A stretch of 48,576 nucleotides of DNA from Candidatus Omnitrophota bacterium (lineage in GTDB: Bacteria; Omnitrophota; Gorgyraeia; Zapsychrales; Fredricksoniimonadaceae): contig JAKFXC010000032.1 in NCBI GenBank assembly GCA_021731625.1, forward strand, positions 1 through 48,576, written 5' to 3'. Below the pieces are notes generated by a model. That model was not told where the DNA came from and made no database searches. It was given only the letters and a program-made list of their open reading frames with translations. A program made the position numbers and the translations under genes. Position 1 is the stretch's first letter; each line of letters begins with the position of its first letter. This document shows, in pieces, positions 26,619 to 34,850 of the stretch.

Positions 26619-28423
26619 AAAAGTTTGCCGAAATTGCGGTTTTGCTTGTTTTGGCCGCCGCCGGGGTTGCGCTTTGGATCCATTTTGCGCTGCCGCGCTA
26701 TCAGGAAATTGACCTTTCCGTCAAACAGCCGCAAGCGGTCCGCACCGCCACGCAATTCTTGGTCGACCGGGGGGTGCGCACCAGCGACTACCAAACCGCG
26801 GCCGTGTTTCATGTCGACGATGGCAGCGACCGGTATTTGCAAAGAACATTGGGTATTCAGGCAACCTCGCAGCTGCTGCGCCAGCTCGATTATGATCTGT
26901 TTTCCTGGACGGTGCGTTTTTTTAAAGAGAAACAAAAGGAAGAATTCAAGGTCACGGTGAGTTCCAAGACCGGGCAAGTGATCGCCTTTTATCATGAGGT
27001 GGAGGACACGGCAGAGCGTCCCTTGATGGACAAAGATCAGGCCCGGCTTGAGGCCTTCGAATTTCTTAAAAAGAGTTTCGGCTTTGACGCGGAGAATTTT
27101 GTCTTTCACCGCGAGGACGTCAAAAAATTGGACCACCGCGTGGATTACACGTTTAGCTGGGAGGCTAAAGGGGTGGAGATCCCCTGGGAAGCTAAATTGG
27201 GGGGTGGCAGCGCCAAGCTCTTGACCACGGTGGGCCTCTCCGGCGGGGACGTGCTGCATTTTCGCAAATATTGGTTTAAGGTCCCCGATGCCTTTGAGCG
27301 TTATGTTCAAAATCTCAAAGAGACCGGCGAAAACCTTAGCCTCGTATTCCATATTGCGTACCTGGCGCTGCTGACCATGGCCATCATGATTTTGATTAAC
27401 CGCAAACAGCATCATGTCCCGCGCATGGTCAAATCTTTTTATCTTAAGGTGGGCGTGGTGTTTTTTCTGCTGATGCTCATCGAAATCGCCAACGGTTACC
27501 AATTGTTTTTCTATATTTATCCTACCCCGCTGTCATTTTTGGATTTTATGGTCAGGGCCTTCATCAAGTCGATGATGGCGCCGCTGTTTATTGCCTTGGC
27601 TTTTATTCTGCCTGGCCTGGCAGGGGAATCTTTACGTTTTGAATGCGATAAGAACAGGAAATTAGGCGGCTTTTTAGCACCCATTTTGTCTTCTTTCCTT
27701 ACCCAGCCTGTGGCCAGGCAAGTTTTGATAGGTTATCCGTTAGCGGCCCTGGTGCTGGGGGTCCAAGGCTGGATTTTTCACATGGGCTATCAACATTGCG
27801 GGGTGTGGAACGAATTGACCTGGCTCAACCAAAGTTCGACGACGATTGTGCCGGCATTTACCGCCCTGCTCATTGGTTTTCAGGCGGCATTTACGGAAGA
27901 GGTCACATTTCGCTTATTCGCCATCAATTTTTTCCGCCGTTACGGCTTGCCGATGATGGCGGCCGTTTTTTTAAGCTCCCTGATTTGGGGGTTTGGCCAT
28001 TCCGGGTATGCCATTTTTCCGATGTGGTTCCGCGGAGTCGAAGTGACCTTGCTGGGTCTTATTTTGGCGTACGCGTACCTGCGCTATGGCTTGATCACGG
28101 TGATTGTGGCGCATTTTTTAATGGATACCTTTTTGATCTCCATGCCGTATTTATTTAAACCCGGGGATTTTGACTTCTTCAGCTCTTGCGCGGTCCTGGG
28201 CCTGCCGCTCGTGTTTGCCGTGGTGGCGGGGCTGGTCAATCGTTCCACCCAGCAGCGGTCTTGGGAGCATCGGTTTAATGCACAACAGCAGTTTAATTAC
28301 CTGCTTTTGAAAGGGATTTGCCAGACCAAGTCCCGCGAACAATGGGCAGTGTTGCAGAAGGATTTGCTCAAGCATGGCTGGGACCCCGCCGTCATTGAGC
28401 GGGTCTTTAAGGAACTCTCATGA
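26594..28423 (+). CDS. CPBP family intramembrane metalloprotease with PepSY-like periplasmic domain
   Basis: A 609-residue membrane protein. After an N-terminal helix (about 15-33) comes a roughly 200-residue extracytoplasmic region with two PepSY-like stretches (KEEFKVTVSSKTGQVIAFYH), then about eight helices containing the CPBP/Abi motifs E435-E-x3-R (EEVTFR), FGHSGY and HFLMDTF. The family includes Rce1-type CaaX proteases and bacterial intramembrane proteases. The ATG at 26594 is preceded by GGCGGAGG at ideal spacing; GTG 26615, overlapping the mtaB stop, is the alternative. Substrate unknown. Confidence 0.9.
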   Translation: MYHRRTGVKKFAEIAVLLVLAAAGVALWIHFALPRYQEIDLSVKQPQAVRTATQFLVDRGVRTSDYQTAAVFHVDDGSDRYLQRTLGIQATSQLLRQLDYDLFSWTVRFFKEKQKEEFKVTVSSKTGQVIAFYHEVEDTAERPLMDKDQARLEAFEFLKKSFGFDAENFVFHREDVKKLDHRVDYTFSWEAKGVEIPWEAKLGGGSAKLLTTVGLSGGDVLHFRKYWFKVPDAFERYVQNLKETGENLSLVFHIAYLALLTMAIMILINRKQHHVPRMVKSFYLKVGVVFFLLMLIEIANGYQLFFYIYPTPLSFLDFMVRAFIKSMMAPLFIALAFILPGLAGESLRFECDKNRKLGGFLAPILSSFLTQPVARQVLIGYPLAALVLGVQGWIFHMGYQHCGVWNELTWLNQSSTTIVPAFTALLIGFQAAFTEEVTFRLFAINFFRRYGLPMMAAVFLSSLIWGFGHSGYAIFPMWFRGVEVTLLGLILAYAYLRYGLITVIVAHFLMDTFLISMPYLFKPGDFDFFSSCAVLGLPLVFAVVAGLVNRSTQQRSWEHRFNAQQQFNYLLLKGICQTKSREQWAVLQKDLLKHGWDPAVIERVFKELS

Positions 28424-28551
28424 TCCGCCTTGCCGCCGTTTATTTGAAACAGCCAGGCGAAAAATTCGCACCATACGGTTTCCTCAAAATTGAAGTCGAC
28501 CAAGGCCTTGGTCGTCCCGGTAGCGGGGAGGGCACATGCCTATCGCCTTAG
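28420..28551 (+). CDS. Possible 43-residue protein between CPBP and propeller genes
   Basis: The ATG overlaps the CPBP stop (ATGA) and the frame ends 16 bases inside the next gene, an arrangement typical of translational coupling. It encodes MIRLAAVYLKQPGEKFAPYG and a polar tail. No signal peptide or known motif. It may only be a frame that bridges ribosomes to the next start. Confidence 0.3.
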   Translation: MIRLAAVYLKQPGEKFAPYGFLKIEVDQGLGRPGSGEGTCLSP

Positions 28552-29654
28552 TTGCATTTGCGGTCCTGTTGTGCTTCGTGCCACCGGCGCTGGCCCAGGA
28601 CGGCAAAGAGTTGCACTTGGATGCCATCAAGCTGCCTAAGGGATTTTCGATCTCGGTGTACGCCAAGAATGTGCCGAATGCCCGCTCCATGGCGCTCAGC
28701 CCCAGCGGGATTTTGTTTGTCGGGTCCCGGGTGGCCGGGAATGTGTATGCGCTGCTCGACACCGACCAGGATTTTAAGGTCGATCGGAGACACTTGATCG
28801 CCACCGGTCTCTTAATGCCCAACGGCGTGGCTTTTAAAGACGGGGCATTGTACGTCGCTGAGGTCAATCGCGTCTGGCGGTTTGACGATATTGAACACAA
28901 CTTAAATCCGCCGCCAAAACCGGTCTTGGTCTCTGACCGCTTCCCGACGGATAAAGGACACGGATGGAAATATATTCATTTTGGACCTGATGGCAAATTG
29001 TATGTTCCGGTGGGCGCGCCGTGCAATGCCTGCCAATCCGATGACCCCTACGCCGCCATCGTAAGGATGGACCCGGATGGCCAAAACCAGGAGGTGTTTG
29101 CCAGGGGGATTCGTAATACGGTGGGGTTTGATTGGGATCCCCGCACCCAAGAGCTTTGGTTTACCGACAATGGCCGCGACAACTTGGGCGATAATTTCCC
29201 CCCGGATGAGTTAAACCATGCGCCTAAGCCAGGCATGCATTTTGGTTATCCATTCTGCCACGGCAACGGGGTGGCGGATGTCGAGGTGGCACCCACCGCG
29301 GACTGCTCCAGATACACGCCAGCCGCCATGGCCTTAGGGCCGCACGTAGCCTCCCTGGGCATGGAATTTTACCGCGGCAAAATGTTTCCGAAACAGTACC
29401 GCGGGCAAATCTTTATTGCGGAGCACGGGTCCTGGAACCGCACAGACCCACTCGGGTACCGCATCACCCTGGTGCGTTTAAAAAACAATCAGGCGGTCAG
29501 TTATGAGGTGTTTGCGCAAGGGTGGCTCACCGACGGCGAGCCCCAGCCAAGCCCCTGGGGCCGGCCGGTCGATTTGGAAATGCTGCCGGATGGATCCATG
29601 CTGGTTTCCGACGACCATAGCGGCACCATTTACCGCATTGCATATCAGAAGTAG
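28536..29654 (+). CDS. Secreted PQQ-dependent sugar dehydrogenase-like beta-propeller
   Basis: A 372-residue protein with a signal peptide (cleavage near ALA-Q21) and the sorbosone/glucose dehydrogenase-type six-bladed propeller: KLPKGFSISVYAKNVPNARS, LIATGLLMPNGVAF, GKLYVPVGAPCNAC, VFARGIRNTVGFDWDP, LWFTDNGRDNLGDNFPPDELN and FIAEHGSWNR with its conserved His. Extra cysteines (CNAC, FCHGN, DCSRY) suggest disulfides or a heme-like ligand set. PQQ use is the family expectation, not shown by sequence. GGGGAGG precedes the ATG. Confidence 0.9.
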   Translation: MPIALVAFAVLLCFVPPALAQDGKELHLDAIKLPKGFSISVYAKNVPNARSMALSPSGILFVGSRVAGNVYALLDTDQDFKVDRRHLIATGLLMPNGVAFKDGALYVAEVNRVWRFDDIEHNLNPPPKPVLVSDRFPTDKGHGWKYIHFGPDGKLYVPVGAPCNACQSDDPYAAIVRMDPDGQNQEVFARGIRNTVGFDWDPRTQELWFTDNGRDNLGDNFPPDELNHAPKPGMHFGYPFCHGNGVADVEVAPTADCSRYTPAAMALGPHVASLGMEFYRGKMFPKQYRGQIFIAEHGSWNRTDPLGYRITLVRLKNNQAVSYEVFAQGWLTDGEPQPSPWGRPVDLEMLPDGSMLVSDDHSGTIYRIAYQK

Positions 29655-29706
29655 TTTTCATTCTTTTTTAACCTTGTTCTCATCTTTTACCTCGTAAGAT
29701 CCATTC

Positions 29707-30426
29707 ATGAGGAGCGAGGAAAAATTGAATATCACGATCCGTCCCTCCAAAGAACGCGGCTATGCCAACCACGGCTGGCTGGAAGCGCATTACACTTTTT
29801 CTTTTGCCGATTATTACGATCCCATGCATATGGCCTATCATTCTTTGAGGGTCATAAATGAAGACCGCATTGCCGCTGGAAGAGGGTTCGGAGCCCACCC
29901 GCATACGGACATGGAAATTATCACTCTGGTGTTGGAGGGCGCCCTGGAACATAAAGACAGCATGGGCAATACGTCGATCATGCGTTTGGGGGATGTGCAG
30001 CGCATGAGCGCGGGGAAAGGCGTCCAGCATAGCGAGTACAACCATTCCAAGACGGACCCGGTGCATTTGTACCAGATTTGGATCCTGCCGGACCAAAAGA
30101 ATTTGCCACCCAGTTATGAACAGCGGCATTTTGCCCCCGCCGGTAAAGAGAACACCTTGCGCTTAATCGCGTCTCCCAGTGGCGCGGAGAATTCCGTCTC
30201 CGTACATCAGGACATCCTCTTGTATGACAGTTTGCTTGACAAAGGAGCGGATCTTGTTTATAAAATGGACAAAAGGCGGGCGGTCTGGGTGCAAGTCAAG
30301 GAAGGCCAATTAAAAATGAACGGCCTGCTGCTTAAGGCCGGAGACGGCGCTGCCATTGAACAGGAAACCAAGCTGCAATTTACTGCCGAAGACACAGCCG
30401 ACTTTATCTTATTTGATCTAGCATGA
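29707..30426 (+). CDS. Pirin family protein (YhhW-like bicupin)
   Basis: A 239-residue pirin: ERGYANHGWLEAHYTFSFADYYDP at the start (in parts ERGYANHGWLEA and HYTFSFADYYDP), metal-binding GAHPHTDMEIITLVLEG and GVQHSEYNH, with LYQIWILPD after. YhhW-type members show quercetin dioxygenase activity in vitro; the physiological substrate is unknown. A TAAGAT sequence lies 6 bases before the ATG without a Shine-Dalgarno site, hinting at a weak internal start. Its stop overlaps the next ATG by 4 bases. Confidence 0.93.
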   Translation: MRSEEKLNITIRPSKERGYANHGWLEAHYTFSFADYYDPMHMAYHSLRVINEDRIAAGRGFGAHPHTDMEIITLVLEGALEHKDSMGNTSIMRLGDVQRMSAGKGVQHSEYNHSKTDPVHLYQIWILPDQKNLPPSYEQRHFAPAGKENTLRLIASPSGAENSVSVHQDILLYDSLLDKGADLVYKMDKRRAVWVQVKEGQLKMNGLLLKAGDGAAIEQETKLQFTAEDTADFILFDLA

Positions 30427-31100
30427 AACTCTTGCGCAACCTTATCGTGTGGCTGGTGGTACTCATCGTGGCGCTCGTCGCTGCGAGGAACTTCCTTATT
30501 CAAGTGAGCATGGAGCAGGGCATCCGTGCGGTCACCGGCCTTAAGCTGCACATCGGAAAGTTCAACGTGGATTTGTTTAAGCCCATCATCAGCATTAAAG
30601 ACTTAAAATTGTATAACCCCGCTGGGTTCCAGGATAAAGTGATGCTGGACATGCCAGAAATTTTTATCGCCTACAAACCCGCAGAATTATTGAGAGGCCA
30701 ATATAGTTTTCCCGAATTGCGCATCAACCTGGGCCAGCTCATGGTGGTGCGGGAGGGCAAAGGTTTAAACATCGACGCTTTAAAGGCCTTGAAACCTCCG
30801 CCGGGAGGCGAGCCTCCCAAATTCCGTATTGATGATTTTAATCTGGCTATTGGACAAGTCATTTATAAAGACTATAGTCGAACCCCTGGGCCGATGGTTA
30901 AAGAGTTTAACCTTAACGCCAATGAACATTTCTCCGACATCACAAGTCCCTACGATCTGGTGCGTTTGATGATCCTCAAGACCTTGACTAAGACCAGCAT
31001 TGCCGGCCTGGCGAACATCGACCTTAATAGCATCAAAGAGGGTTTGCAAAGCAGCGTCCTGGAAAACATTCAGCAAAAGATTAAAAGTTGGATGCGTTAA
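30423..31100 (+). CDS. Small AsmA-like membrane-anchored protein
   Basis: A 225-residue protein with one N-terminal transmembrane helix (residues 6-26) and then the start of an AsmA/DUF748-like domain: VTGLKLHIGKFNVDLFKPIIS, seen as TGLKLHIGKFNVDL, SIKDLKLYNP, and PELRINLGQLMVVREGKGLNI. It is much shorter than the AsmA-family gene at 9406 and lacks the AsmA C-domain, so it is a single-module member. Coupled to the pirin gene by ATGA. An envelope role is inferred. Confidence 0.8.
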   Translation: MKLLRNLIVWLVVLIVALVAARNFLIQVSMEQGIRAVTGLKLHIGKFNVDLFKPIISIKDLKLYNPAGFQDKVMLDMPEIFIAYKPAELLRGQYSFPELRINLGQLMVVREGKGLNIDALKALKPPPGGEPPKFRIDDFNLAIGQVIYKDYSRTPGPMVKEFNLNANEHFSDITSPYDLVRLMILKTLTKTSIAGLANIDLNSIKEGLQSSVLENIQQKIKSWMR

Positions 31101-31112
31101 GAAAGGTTGGCT

Positions 31113-32735
31113 ATGAAGATCAAAAAATTCCGTGTATTGCATTATAAATCCATCGTGGACAGTAGTGACGTGCGCCTTCCTTCAGATTTTGCCGTGTTGA
31201 TTGGCAAGAACGAGTCCGGCAAAACCGCGCTGTTGGAATCTTTAAGAGATTTTGACCGCGACGCGCATTTTCCCGAAACCGCTTTTCCTTTGCATTCCGG
31301 CGAGAAACCCAGCGTGGAAATAACCTTTGGCCTTACCCCCAAGGAATTGGAAAGCATCATGGAGGAATCCCAGATCACGGTCAGCGACGAACTGTGGCCT
31401 AAAATTTTGCAGGAGGGGATTTGCCTGACCAAATCATCCTCGGGAGAATACAAAATCAAGCTTGATTCCATGGATGAACTGTTCCCTCAAACGTCGGCCG
31501 CGCCGATGGAGCAAAGCGAGTCGCAACAAATCCGCGAAAAACAGCAGCGTTTGGATGCTTTGCTTAACTGCTCCATCCCGGAGATCCGCACCGACAACAT
31601 GGAACATCGCCAGAATTCCCTGAAGGTGCTGCGGGGGTTTATCAAGTCCCGTTTGAATTTTATCGCCGAAGAAGACAAAAAAGTCCAGATTGTGGAGACC
31701 CTGCACGAGATCAACCGCATTCTAAAGATCACCAGCACGGCCGGGGCCCAGTTCACCTCGCGGGCCAGGTTCACCCATGCCGTGGTGCAGCACATGCCGC
31801 GGTTTGTTTTTTTCAGCGATTTTAAAGACATCCTGCCTTTTGAAATTCCGGTCGAATCCTCCAAAAGCAATGATATTGTCACGGACTTTGCCCGCATTGC
31901 CGATTTGGACCTCGATGCCTTCGTTAAGACCCAGGACGTTCAGAAACGGATCAATATGCTCAGCCGTTCTTCGGCCACCGTCAGCGGGGATTTTCTCAAG
32001 CATTGGGGGCAAAACAACATTGAAATCGTGGCCCGCCCCGAGGGCAATAAAATGCTTTTTGGGATTAAAGAAATCGGAGGGACGGATTTTTTTAAGGTCG
32101 AACAACGCTCCAGAGGGTTCCAATGGTTTTTGTCGTTTTATTTGCGGCTCAATCGTTTTAAAGACCATGAATCCACCGTGATTTTGATCGATGAGCCGGG
32201 GATCAACTTGCATCCGGTAGCTCAAAAGGATATTTTAAAAATTCTGTATGCGAAGTCATCGGGCAACGCTCAGATTGTTTTCAGCACCCATTCGCCCACA
32301 TTGATTGATCCCCAGCGCCTGGACCGGCTGCGTTTTGTGATTAAAACCAAGGACATCGGCACCACCGTCAAGGACAACGTCAATAGGGAGGTGGATGAGG
32401 AATCGTTTATGCCGGTGGTTATTGCTATGTCCATGGGCTCCTATATGCCGGACCAAGCAGATGCCCAGGACGATTACACCATTGAACAGATCAAGGAACC
32501 GGTCAAAGAACCGGTCCAAGCACCGGTGAAAGCACCGGTGGAAGAACGGGTGGAAGAACCCGCCGTGCCTTTGCCGCCGGAGAGCCAAGAGGTGAAAGCT
32601 GTCATTGACATTGATGAAAAGCAGTTGGAAGAGGAATTCACCCGCGCAAAATCAGAGTTTTCTAAAACGGAAGAAGAATTGGAAGAACCTCCTAAACGCA
32701 GGTCTTTGTTCGGATTATTTAGAAAAGACAGATAA
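31113..32735 (+). CDS. AAA ATPase, OLD/RecF-like, without a visible nuclease domain
   Basis: A 540-residue soluble ATPase: Walker A G31-KNESGKT-38, a long helical insert (about 90-300), an ABC-like signature region QRSRGFQWFLSFYLRL, Walker B V356-ILIDEP-362 and the STHSPTLIDP switch. This is the OLD-family/AAA_15-like architecture, but no TOPRIM nuclease domain follows. Instead residues about 460-485 are a K-E-P-V repeat and the end is a charged helix. The ATG at 31113 has GAAAGG before it; a TTG two codons upstream is less likely. Defence or DNA-repair function is possible but unproven. Confidence 0.85.
   Translation: MKIKKFRVLHYKSIVDSSDVRLPSDFAVLIGKNESGKTALLESLRDFDRDAHFPETAFPLHSGEKPSVEITFGLTPKELESIMEESQITVSDELWPKILQEGICLTKSSSGEYKIKLDSMDELFPQTSAAPMEQSESQQIREKQQRLDALLNCSIPEIRTDNMEHRQNSLKVLRGFIKSRLNFIAEEDKKVQIVETLHEINRILKITSTAGAQFTSRARFTHAVVQHMPRFVFFSDFKDILPFEIPVESSKSNDIVTDFARIADLDLDAFVKTQDVQKRINMLSRSSATVSGDFLKHWGQNNIEIVARPEGNKMLFGIKEIGGTDFFKVEQRSRGFQWFLSFYLRLNRFKDHESTVILIDEPGINLHPVAQKDILKILYAKSSGNAQIVFSTHSPTLIDPQRLDRLRFVIKTKDIGTTVKDNVNREVDEESFMPVVIAMSMGSYMPDQADAQDDYTIEQIKEPVKEPVQAPVKAPVEERVEEPAVPLPPESQEVKAVIDIDEKQLEEEFTRAKSEFSKTEEELEEPPKRRSLFGLFRKDR
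32493..32564 (+). repeat. Six tandem 12-base units in the AAA ATPase gene
   Basis: Six consecutive units related to AAGGAACCGGTC encode K/E/Q-E/A-P-V quartets. The fourth and third units differ from each other by one base. Such arrays often vary in copy number between strains. Confidence 0.8.
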
Positions 32736-32769
32736 TAATCCTGCCGCCCGCAATCCCAAACATCCCAAA

Positions 32770-33168
32770 TTAAGGCAGTAAGACCCCGCCGGTGCTGATA
32801 CTCATGGTGGTGGTGCCGGTCGTGCCCACCGTAACCGGTGTGGCGACGATGGTGTAGCTGGCGATGGTGAATGAGCAGGTGTACACGTAGCCGCTGATCG
32901 TCAACCCGCAATAGAAGGGGGTATTTAAAAAGGCGGGGCTGGCTCCGGTCAGGGAGGTGATATCGAGGGGATAATTTCCATTGCTAGTGACGGCATAAGA
33001 TTCACTGGCCGTAGAAACGGCCCTGAGGGTTGATTTTGCCAAAGAATCATTAGCGTTGAGTTTGGCCCGCAGCAGGTTAGGGATGGCGATGGCAGCCAGC
33101 AAGGCAATAATAGCCACCACAATCATGATTTCGACCAAAGTAAATCCTTTTGATTTAGATAAGACCAT
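32770..33168 (-). CDS. Type IV pilin / pseudopilin-like protein
   Basis: A 132-residue prepilin. The leader is KSKG followed by FTLVEIMIVVAIIALLAAIA, with Glu at position +5 and the cleavage after Gly8, then AIPNLLRAKLNAND and a small globular part rich in Thr, Ser and Gly with two Cys (about 91 and 101) likely forming a disulfide. GspG/PilA-like. The start at 33168 has AAGGAG at ideal spacing; the longer upstream frame is not used. It stands alone on the minus strand between two plus operons, convergent with the AAA ATPase. Confidence 0.93.
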   Translation of the reverse strand: MVLSKSKGFTLVEIMIVVAIIALLAAIAIPNLLRAKLNANDSLAKSTLRAVSTASESYAVTSNGNYPLDITSLTGASPAFLNTPFYCGLTISGYVYTCSFTIASYTIVATPVTVGTTGTTTMSISTGGVLLP

Positions 33169-33272
33169 TGCGAGCTCCTTAAAGTTGAGAGGTTGCTTTT
33201 CACAATTAGTATGATAATGGGTAGAGATTTTGGCAATTGGAAATATTAATTTTATTTTGGTCGAAAAAACGG

Positions 33273-33278
33273 TATAAT
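33273..33278 (+). promoter_or_regulatory. -10 box upstream of pspC-like gene
   Basis: TATAAT stands 29 bases before the ATG at 33308. No convincing -35 is seen at 16-18 bases, where the sequence is only A/T-rich. A 6-codon frame (ATG at 33291, encoding MNEVFL) ends overlapping the gene's start. Confidence 0.4.
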
Positions 33279-33307
33279 TCGCCATTACCTATGAATGAGG
33301 TGTTCCT

Positions 33308-33502
33308 ATGAAAAGACTTTACCGTTCGGAAATGAACTACAAATGGCTGGGAGTGGCCGCTGGTTTAGGGGAATATTATACGGTGGACCCGGTGTTTTTT
33401 AGAATCATGTTTGTGGGACTTTGCCTGTTTAAAGGGCTCGGGCTGTTGCTGTACTTAATCATGGCCCTATGCATGCCGGCCAAATCCAAAATAAGGCCAT
33501 AA
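33308..33502 (+). CDS. PspC domain protein
   Basis: A 64-residue protein consisting only of the PspC domain: KRLYRSEMNYKWLGVAAGLG, EYYTVDPVFFRIMFV and a C-terminal transmembrane helix (LGLLLYLIMALCMP). PspC-domain proteins sense membrane stress in the phage-shock response; no pspA or pspB is near. GAGGTG lies before the start. It opens the plus operon that continues through the HtrA gene. Confidence 0.9.
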   Translation: MKRLYRSEMNYKWLGVAAGLGEYYTVDPVFFRIMFVGLCLFKGLGLLLYLIMALCMPAKSKIRP

Positions 33503-33513
33503 CAGGAGGGGCG

Positions 33514-33888
33514 GTGTCTTTTGAATCCACCAATGTGTTGGGCAGTTCGCTGAAACCTTGCTGTAAATTCCCCATGACCGGGTTTTACCGGGACGGGTAC
33601 TGCCACACCGGTGAGGAAGACTTCGGACGCCATGTGGTTTGCATCAAGGTCACCGACGAGTTCTTGGCATTTTCTAAGCAGGCCGGCAACGACCTCAGCA
33701 CTCCTCATCCCGAATTTGATTTTCCGGGCCTGATTGCCGGCGACCAATGGTGTCTGTGCGCCGCACGCTGGCAAGAAGCTTTTGAGGCGGGCAGAGCTCC
33801 GGAAGTCATTTTATCCTCCACGCACGCGTCGGCGCTGGAAATCATCGAGTTGGAAGATTTGAAGAAACATGCGGCCAAGGGGGCCTAA
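33514..33888 (+). CDS. DUF2237 family protein
   Basis: A 124-residue soluble protein matching DUF2237: NVLGSSLKPCCKFPMTGFYR, GYCHTGEEDFGRHVVCIKV, LAFSKQAGNDLSTPHPEF and GDQWCLCAARWQEAFEAG. Conserved Cys and His residues suggest a metal or redox site, but the function is unknown. GTG at 33514 is chosen because AGGAGG precedes it at 4-5 bases; upstream codons read back into pspC. TAATG couples it to the next gene. Confidence 0.9.
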   Translation: MSFESTNVLGSSLKPCCKFPMTGFYRDGYCHTGEEDFGRHVVCIKVTDEFLAFSKQAGNDLSTPHPEFDFPGLIAGDQWCLCAARWQEAFEAGRAPEVILSSTHASALEIIELEDLKKHAAKGA

Positions 33889-34145
33889 TGGATTGGGACC
33901 CGGCAACCGCAACAACTTTCAAACAGATGATCCACAAAGTCCCGGTTTTTTTGCGGGACATTGCCCAGAAGAAAATATCCCAAAAGGCGGAACGTCTGGC
34001 AACAGAAGCCAACCGGGCCCTGGTCACCGAGCAAGAAATGGTCGATGCTTTTTTTGCGGAGACACCGTTCGGATTTCACGGGCCCATGAAAACCGACATG
34101 AGGGAGCTGGGGATAGATTTTAAGAAATATGGTTATGAGGCATGA
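33888..34145 (+). CDS. PCP_red-like small protein (protochlorophyllide reductase C-terminal-type domain)
   Basis: An 85-residue protein starting MDWDPATATTFKQM, then VPVFLRDIAQKKISQKAERL and ALVTEQEMVDAFF. This is the pattern of the PCP_red domain (W, V-P-x-F-x-R, helix, V-T-x-E-x-M), known from the C-terminus of BchB-like proteins but also found alone in non-phototrophs. The tail HGPMKTDMRELG is extra. The function of stand-alone members is unknown and nothing here suggests phototrophy. It overlaps both neighbours by 1 and 4 bases. Confidence 0.65.
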   Translation: MDWDPATATTFKQMIHKVPVFLRDIAQKKISQKAERLATEANRALVTEQEMVDAFFAETPFGFHGPMKTDMRELGIDFKKYGYEA

Positions 34146-34831
34146 GGACGTTTATTTACCTTCTTGTCGTTTTTTTGTTATCGGAAGGAACCTGTTTGGC
34201 CCAACACAGCACCACGATGCGCTGCGGTGGCCGGCTGGTTTCCCTTTGGGATGATAAAGAGGACGTGGAGGACGTGTGCGGCCCGCCCTCCTTTGTGGAT
34301 GTGCTCGAGGAAGAACGGACCGTCAAGACCTATCAAAGGACACCGGGTCAAAAAATATCGGATCAAAAAACAGACGCCCCGGCCGAACCGGAAGACCAAA
34401 ATTATCAACGCATCACGGAGCGGACATTTGTGATCAGTATTGAAGAATGGACCTATAATTTTGGGCCCAGCCGTTTCATCCAGACTTTGCGTTTTGAAAA
34501 CAGCCGCTTGGTGTCCATTCAAATCGGCGGCTATGGTTTTTCCAAACACCCACGCAACCATCCGATTGTTGAAAAGGGCGACTCGAAGGCGTTGGTGGCG
34601 ATGAAATACGGGCCCCCAGAATATACCCGGCGAAATTATGAACAAGATGTCCGCATCAATCGCCGGAAAGACGGAAATTATTTATTTGTCGAGGAACTTA
34701 AAAAGCCCATCATGAAAGATGAATGGGTGTATGATTTTGGGCCAAACAGTTTTCGCCAGAAATTATTTTTTGTGAACAATGCGTTGGTCGAGATACGTTC
34801 GTTGAAGAAGGGGAAAGAGCAAAGTGATTAA
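34142..34831 (+). CDS. Secreted protein with two DUF2845-like repeats
   Basis: A 229-residue protein with a signal peptide (cleavage near CLA-Q21). The first unit has TMRCGGRLVS, DVCGPPSF and ends EEWTYNFGPSRFIQTLRFEN; the second has KYGPPEYTRR and ends DEWVYDFGPNSFRQKLFFVN. The paired endings show internal duplication; the second copy has lost the two cysteines of the first. DUF2845 proteins are periplasmic and of unknown function. Confidence 0.85.
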   Translation: MRTFIYLLVVFLLSEGTCLAQHSTTMRCGGRLVSLWDDKEDVEDVCGPPSFVDVLEEERTVKTYQRTPGQKISDQKTDAPAEPEDQNYQRITERTFVISIEEWTYNFGPSRFIQTLRFENSRLVSIQIGGYGFSKHPRNHPIVEKGDSKALVAMKYGPPEYTRRNYEQDVRINRRKDGNYLFVEELKKPIMKDEWVYDFGPNSFRQKLFFVNNALVEIRSLKKGKEQSD

Positions 34832-34850
34832 TATCAGGCAAGGAGGCATT

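Noticed and set aside
32493-32564. Possible CRISPR-like array
   Set aside because: The 12-base units are contiguous, without spacers, and encode an in-frame Lys-Glu-Pro-Val repeat.
31113-32735. A new defence system centred on the AAA ATPase
   Set aside because: No nuclease, methylase or other defence partner adjoins it; neighbours are envelope and metabolic genes, so the claim is not supported.
33169-33260. Sigma-54 promoter for the pilin gene
   Set aside because: The TGGCA-like sequence seen here lacks the correctly spaced TGC element on the pilin strand.
33888-34145. Evidence for phototrophy from the PCP_red-like gene
   Set aside because: Stand-alone PCP_red-like proteins occur in non-phototrophs and no bacteriochlorophyll gene is nearby.
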